64,000 nucleotides of DNA, taken from the NCBI RefSeq assembly GCF_951805225.1, contig NZ_OX638201.1:3286001-3350000 (forward strand). The letters are read 5' to 3'. The notes beneath the pieces are model-generated. The model made no database searches, was not told the DNA's origin, and saw only the letters and a list, made by a program, of their open reading frames with translations. This stretch comes from an uncultured Flavobacterium sp. (lineage in GTDB: Bacteria; Bacteroidota; Bacteroidia; Flavobacteriales; Flavobacteriaceae). A program made the translations under genes and the position numbers. Of this stretch, positions 62,541 through 64,000 are shown piece by piece; within the stretch, counting starts at the first letter, position 1, and each line of letters starts with the position of its first letter.

Positions 62541-63134
62541 ATGAAAAACAGAATTCTGATTCTAATTGATTCATTTCTTTTGCTATTGACACTCTTTTTT
62601 ACATCAGGTTTTGGATTTATTCAGCATGATTTAGATTCAGACCGAAATCTTGTAAAATCTTCTACTTGGTATATTGCCGGTCCAACCAAAGAAAATCAGG
62701 AAACAATTAATGCTATTCGGGAAAAAGAAGAAATTATCAGAGTAACAGCAAAAGATAATCCTGTTGGAGAAATAGAATTAAATGTCATGATTACGGCATC
62801 AGATTCAAATGATGGCATTCCGACAAACTTATCTGATAATTCGAAATTCGTCACTATAACTTATAGATCTTCACATCTTATAAAATTACAAGCCAGAGAA
62901 GGAAATCCAGAAGGAACTGGTTGTGTACATGGCGGTTCACATCCGAGAGTTGATATTCCGGCTTCTCCAAAAAAATTGAACACAATTAAAATTCCGTGGT
63001 CAAATTTTAAACAAGATGGTTTACCAAACGGAAAACCTTTAAATATTCATAATCTTTGTAAATTCAATTTTGTGAATTACAATCCGGTTTCGGGAGCATT
63101 TTTAGAAATAAAATCAGTTATAGTCCAAATTTAA
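62541..63134 (+). CDS. Secreted protein with carbohydrate-binding-like jelly-roll domain, function unknown
   Basis: The 197-residue protein has a hydrophobic N-terminal signal (about 1-27). The rest has strand-rich stretches, notably NTIKIPWSNFKQDGLPNGKP and NLCKFNFVNYNPVSGAFLEI, which resemble the IPWSDF... and F.NYN strands of CBM11- or CIA30-like jelly rolls. A Cys pair (GTGCVHGG and HNLCKF) may form a disulfide. No catalytic motif was seen. It lies 4 bases before the next small secreted-protein gene, which suggests one transcript and a joint function. Confidence 0.6.
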   Translation: MKNRILILIDSFLLLLTLFFTSGFGFIQHDLDSDRNLVKSSTWYIAGPTKENQETINAIREKEEIIRVTAKDNPVGEIELNVMITASDSNDGIPTNLSDNSKFVTITYRSSHLIKLQAREGNPEGTGCVHGGSHPRVDIPASPKKLNTIKIPWSNFKQDGLPNGKPLNIHNLCKFNFVNYNPVSGAFLEIKSVIVQI

Positions 63135-63138
63135 AAAC

Positions 63139-63540
63139 ATGAAAACAAGACTTTTATTTATCCTTTTCGTTGCTGTATTCTTTTCAAATTTTGGCTATAG
63201 CCAAAATAAATCTGCTGTTTCAAAAATCGACATTAATGGTGTTTGGGAAGATATAAATCCGGGCGTTCAAAATGCAGTTGCCATTATATCGGAACAAAAC
63301 GGAAAGGTTATTTTCTCGCATTATCTGGAATGGAAAGGACAGAAATTCGTAGAAAGCGGCACCGGAAAAAGAACCGGAAATACAATTACTTATACTGTAA
63401 CGGTGACATTGCCAATTGAAGGTTGGGCAACCGCGGGAACGCATACTTTAAAATTATCCGAAGACGGAAATACGCTAGAAGGAACTTTTGTCGACAATAA
63501 AAAACGAACTGGACCAATTGCTTTTAAACGTGTGAGGTGA
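63139..63540 (+). CDS. Small secreted beta-rich protein, function unknown
   Basis: The 133-residue protein has a signal peptide (MKTRLLFILFVAVFFSNFGYSQ). The mature part is a series of beta strands: INGVWEDINPGVQNAVAIIS, GKVIFSHYLEWKGQKFVESG, RTGNTITYTVTVTLP and LKLSEDGNTLEGTFVDNKKR. The NGVWEDI...LSEDGNTLEG...D pattern is that of lipocalin-like or ligand-binding small proteins. It follows the upstream gene by 4 bases. Confidence 0.65.
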   Translation: MKTRLLFILFVAVFFSNFGYSQNKSAVSKIDINGVWEDINPGVQNAVAIISEQNGKVIFSHYLEWKGQKFVESGTGKRTGNTITYTVTVTLPIEGWATAGTHTLKLSEDGNTLEGTFVDNKKRTGPIAFKRVR

Positions 63541-63578
63541 AAAAATTTGTTTCAGGTTTCAGGTTGAAATGAGATTAT

Positions 63579-63700
63579 TTAACCGCAAAGTTCGCAAAAG
63601 TTTTTTCTCTTAGATTACGTTTAGCAAACGCAAAGTTCGCAAAGCTTTGTGTTTAAAACTTTGCGAACTTTGCGAAAATCTTTGTGAACTTTGCGGTTAA
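63579..63700. repeat. Nested palindromic repeat, CGCAAAGTTCGCAAAG family, copy 3
   Basis: The outer arms TTAACCGCAAAGTTC (63579-63593) and GAACTTTGCGGTTAA (63686-63700) are perfect. The inner arms CGCAAAGTTCGCAAAG (63629-63644) and CTTTGCGAACTTTGCG (63659-63674) are also perfect. It lies between convergent genes. Confidence 0.88.
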
Positions 63701-63707
63701 ACAATCC

Positions 63708-64000
63708 TTACAAATGCAGCTGAATTTTATATTTGTTGCATAATTTCATTACAAACAACATTATTGTTGAGAAAACTAATGACCAAATAATTCCCGGAAC
63801 TCCTACACGGAAATAACCCGGAATAATATGAATGTTAAAAGCTTTACAGAAATAATAAATTACGCCCGGCAAAATATAAATCAATAAAGGATTTGCTGCT
63901 GCGGGCATGAAGAAATTACTCCATTTTGTTTGTTTTTTAATCTCCATTAACCAATAAAGAAAATAGAATAATACGGTACAAATTGTTGCCGAAAACATGG
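63708..64000 (-). CDS. DUF5009/HGSNAT-like membrane protein, C-terminal part, cut by window edge
   Basis: The frame is open from the right edge to its stop codon at 63708-63710. The visible 97 residues hold about three hydrophobic helices: TICTVLFYFLYWLMEI, then NPLLIYILPGVIYYFCKAF and GIIWSLVFSTIMLFVMKLC. The ANPLLIYILPGVIYYF stretch corresponds to the GVNPMIVFFFSQI region of the complete protein encoded at 48813, so it is probably a member of the same or a related acyltransferase-like family. The ATG at 63998 is likely internal. The rest lies outside the window. Confidence 0.6.
   Translation of the reverse strand, partial: MFSATICTVLFYFLYWLMEIKKQTKWSNFFMPAAANPLLIYILPGVIYYFCKAFNIHIIPGYFRVGVPGIIWSLVFSTIMLFVMKLCNKYKIQLHL

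Noticed and set aside
1..64000. tRNA, rRNA, insertion sequence, prophage or plasmid origin
   Set aside because: Reading the intergenic regions gave no cloverleaf-like or rRNA sequence, no transposase, integrase or phage gene and no replication gene. Dedicated searches (tRNAscan, Infernal) could not be run.

Overview
This is an A+T-rich Bacteroidota chromosome segment, almost certainly from Flavobacterium or a close relative in the Flavobacteriaceae. The evidence is SusC/SusD outer-membrane uptake proteins, type IX secretion (T9SS) C-terminal sorting domains, TAnnTTTG-type -7 promoter boxes, a bacillithiol gene (bshC), the Bacteroidota-specific DUF4295 gene beside rpmG/rpmB, and several families of palindromic intergenic repeats. 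No tRNA, rRNA, insertion sequence, prophage or CRISPR array was seen.

Layout. 1-2.2 kb: 3' part of a peptidoglycan amidase gene and a beta-barrel porin. 2.8-29.4 kb: a large mannan/glucomannan utilisation region. Its minus-strand half encodes SusC, SusD, a surface glycan-binding lipoprotein, a T9SS-secreted protein, a GH27 alpha-galactosidase, a GH5 endoglucanase and an AraC-type regulator. Its plus-strand half encodes a GH26 mannanase lipoprotein, a GPH-type symporter, a GH130 mannosylglucose phosphorylase, an AGE-family 2-epimerase, a tandem carbohydrate-binding-like protein, a second GH26 lipoprotein and a GH5_7-type mannanase lipoprotein. An aldo/keto reductase, a GH3 beta-glucosidase and two unrelated SGNH-type acetylesterases follow on the minus strand. 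29.6-37.6 kb: cell-wall enzymes (NlpC/P60, L,D-transpeptidase), a DUF1573 protein, a histidine kinase/response regulator pair, a metallo-beta-lactamase-fold hydrolase and a B12-binding radical SAM protein whose gene carries two in-frame copies of a dispersed repeat. 37.7-45.3 kb: two giant paralogous T9SS-secreted Ig-repeat proteins. 45.5-64 kb: mostly housekeeping genes (MFS transporter, bshC, a DUF5009-like membrane protein, ndk, DUF721, ftsY, rpmG, rpmB, cinA, an Hpt protein, FAH hydrolase, exonuclease, 2-oxoacid dehydrogenase E2, a glycosyltransferase, an Omp85-like protein), then two small secreted proteins and a truncated membrane-protein gene.

How the mannan genes fit together (inference from family knowledge). 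Surface lipoprotein mannanases cut galacto(gluco)mannan, and SusCD plus the glycan-binding lipoprotein bind and import oligosaccharides. Periplasmic GH27, GH3, GH5 and the acetylesterases strip galactose, glucose and acetyl groups. The symporter carries mannobiose inward, the epimerase turns it into mannosylglucose, and GH130 phosphorolyses that to mannose-1-phosphate and glucose. The order mannanase-permease-phosphorylase-epimerase matches the cassette known from Bacteroides fragilis.

The most unusual signals lie outside the genes. Four dispersed elements (about 21.5, 26.5, 51.7 and 56.5 kb) share a conserved internal-loop-like core around variable hairpins, with an apparent compensatory change in a closing stem. 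They look like a structured RNA family, possibly the Flavobacteria motif Flavo-1. There are also many nested inverted repeats, some of which have entered a coding sequence.
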